A stretch of DNA of 5,850 nucleotides from DAOTTW01 sp034437615 (lineage in GTDB: Bacteria; Chloroflexota; Anaerolineae; Aggregatilineales; Phototrophicaceae), in assembly GCA_034437615.1 (NCBI GenBank), contig DAOTTW010000094.1, positions 1 through 5,850 of the forward strand. The letters are read 5' to 3'. Shown here one piece after another: positions 5,482 to 5,850 of the stretch. Under the pieces are notes generated by a model, which was given only the letters and a program-made list of their open reading frames with translations, did not search any database and was not told the DNA's origin. Both the position numbers and the translations under genes were made by a program. Position 1 is the first letter of the stretch. Each line of letters opens with the position of its first letter.

Positions 5482-5693
5482 CTACGCTTCTGCCAGCGCT
5501 GTGATGCGCTGGAGGGCGTCGTGCAGACGCACATGGCCCGTTTTCAGTGGCGGCGCGTCTAACGCTGTGCCGTGCTGTGCCGCTTCTAAAATGGCCAACA
5601 TGCGGGCGGCGATGCGGTGCTGGTCATAGGGGCTGTAAAGCGCAAAATCTGCTGGTAGTGCCGCATAGTTCGCGTCTTGACCATACAAATTCG
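5482..5693 (-). pseudogene. 3' remnant of an unrecognised gene cut by the repeat
   Basis: Read on the minus strand, an open frame begins at the boundary of the repeat copy (an in-frame TAG lies inside the repeat end at 5698-5700) and ends with TAG at 5482-5484, leaving two bases between it and the ATPase stop. A TTG at 5686-5688 would give 68 residues. The sequence (ANYAALPADFALYSPYD, then RIAARMLAILEAA and RLHDALQRITALAEA) has the amphipathic helices and composition of a genuine protein C-terminus, and tail-to-tail packing is typical of real genes. No ribosome site is seen and the frame starts exactly where the repeat stops, so I read it as a truncated 3' end. I do not recognise the family. 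Confidence 0.5.
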
Positions 5694-5850
5694 GTAACTA
5701 CTCAGGCAGGCATGTTTTGCCCGCAACTTGGCCCTCACCCCCTCAATCCCCCTCTCCCGACCGCCGCTACGCGGCTAGGAGAGGGGGAGGTACGCTGTTA
5801 AAAGCCCCTCTCCATCTGTGTCTGGGATAGTTCGGGAGAGGGGTTTGGGG
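5694..5850. mobile_element. MITE-like palindromic repeat, copy 2 (runs off the window)
   Basis: GTAACTACTCAGG (5694-5706) starts a second copy in the same orientation as that at 45-373. Bases 5696-5752 match 47-103 with one mismatch and 5778-5813 match 284-319 exactly. It lacks the 144-bp insert of copy 1. It shows the full fold: CCCCCTCTCC (5748-5757) with GGAGAGGGGG (5778-5787), then CCCCTCTCC (5805-5813) with GGAGAGGGG (5835-5843). The loops differ from copy 1; the first holds GCCGC/GCGGC (5763-5775). The right terminal inverted repeat lies outside the window. Confidence 0.8.

Noticed and set aside
5493..5512. CCAGCGC/GCGCTGG hairpin after the ATPase stop, as a terminator
   Set aside because: The stem is perfect but no T run follows on either strand, and it lies inside the minus-strand coding remnant; the evidence is too weak for a terminator call.
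5547..5801. An 84-residue plus-strand open frame at the right end
   Set aside because: It runs from the antisense of the gene remnant into the repeat, crossing the boundary, and has no coding character.

Overview
The window looks like chromosomal DNA of a moderately GC-rich bacterium. Chloroflexota is my best guess. The reasons are the FMN-riboswitch-controlled transporter of the NMT1/THI5 solute-binding type, a combination reported for Chloroflexus-type bacteria as RibXY, and the abundant G/C-rich palindromic repeats between genes. This placement is inference; no rRNA or phylogenetic marker is present.

Layout. Bases 1-430 hold no gene: they carry a MITE-like palindromic repeat (about 45-373), itself interrupted by a second small inverted-repeat element (104-247), plus a degenerate repeat end (23-39). 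Bases 431-2008 encode a membrane-anchored PAS sensor histidine kinase with an Asp/Ala-rich tail built on a 24-bp tandem duplication; no partner response regulator lies in the window. Bases 2068-2096 form a near-consensus sigma70 promoter. It is followed by an FMN riboswitch aptamer (about 2122-2306), a long leader with alternating complementary segments, and an intrinsic terminator (2471-2504) whose T run ends only 3 bases before the next start codon.

The controlled genes are an ABC permease (2508-3338), a secreted NMT1/THI5-type solute-binding protein (3384-4502) and, after a 206-base gap, an ABC ATPase (4709-5479). Together they make a complete importer. The FMN riboswitch points to riboflavin (RibX/RibY type) or a close flavin relative as the substrate. 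High FMN would fold the aptamer, favour the terminator and shut off flavin uptake. The gap before the ATPase holds two adjacent palindromes, an orphan TATAAT and six 13-bp tandem repeats.

Downstream, a short minus-strand reading frame (5482-5693) sits tail to tail with the ATPase gene and ends abruptly at a second copy of the first repeat (5694-5850, running off the window). It is probably the 3' end of a gene cut by that repeat. The two repeat copies lie in direct orientation about 5.3 kb apart and bracket the kinase and transporter genes.
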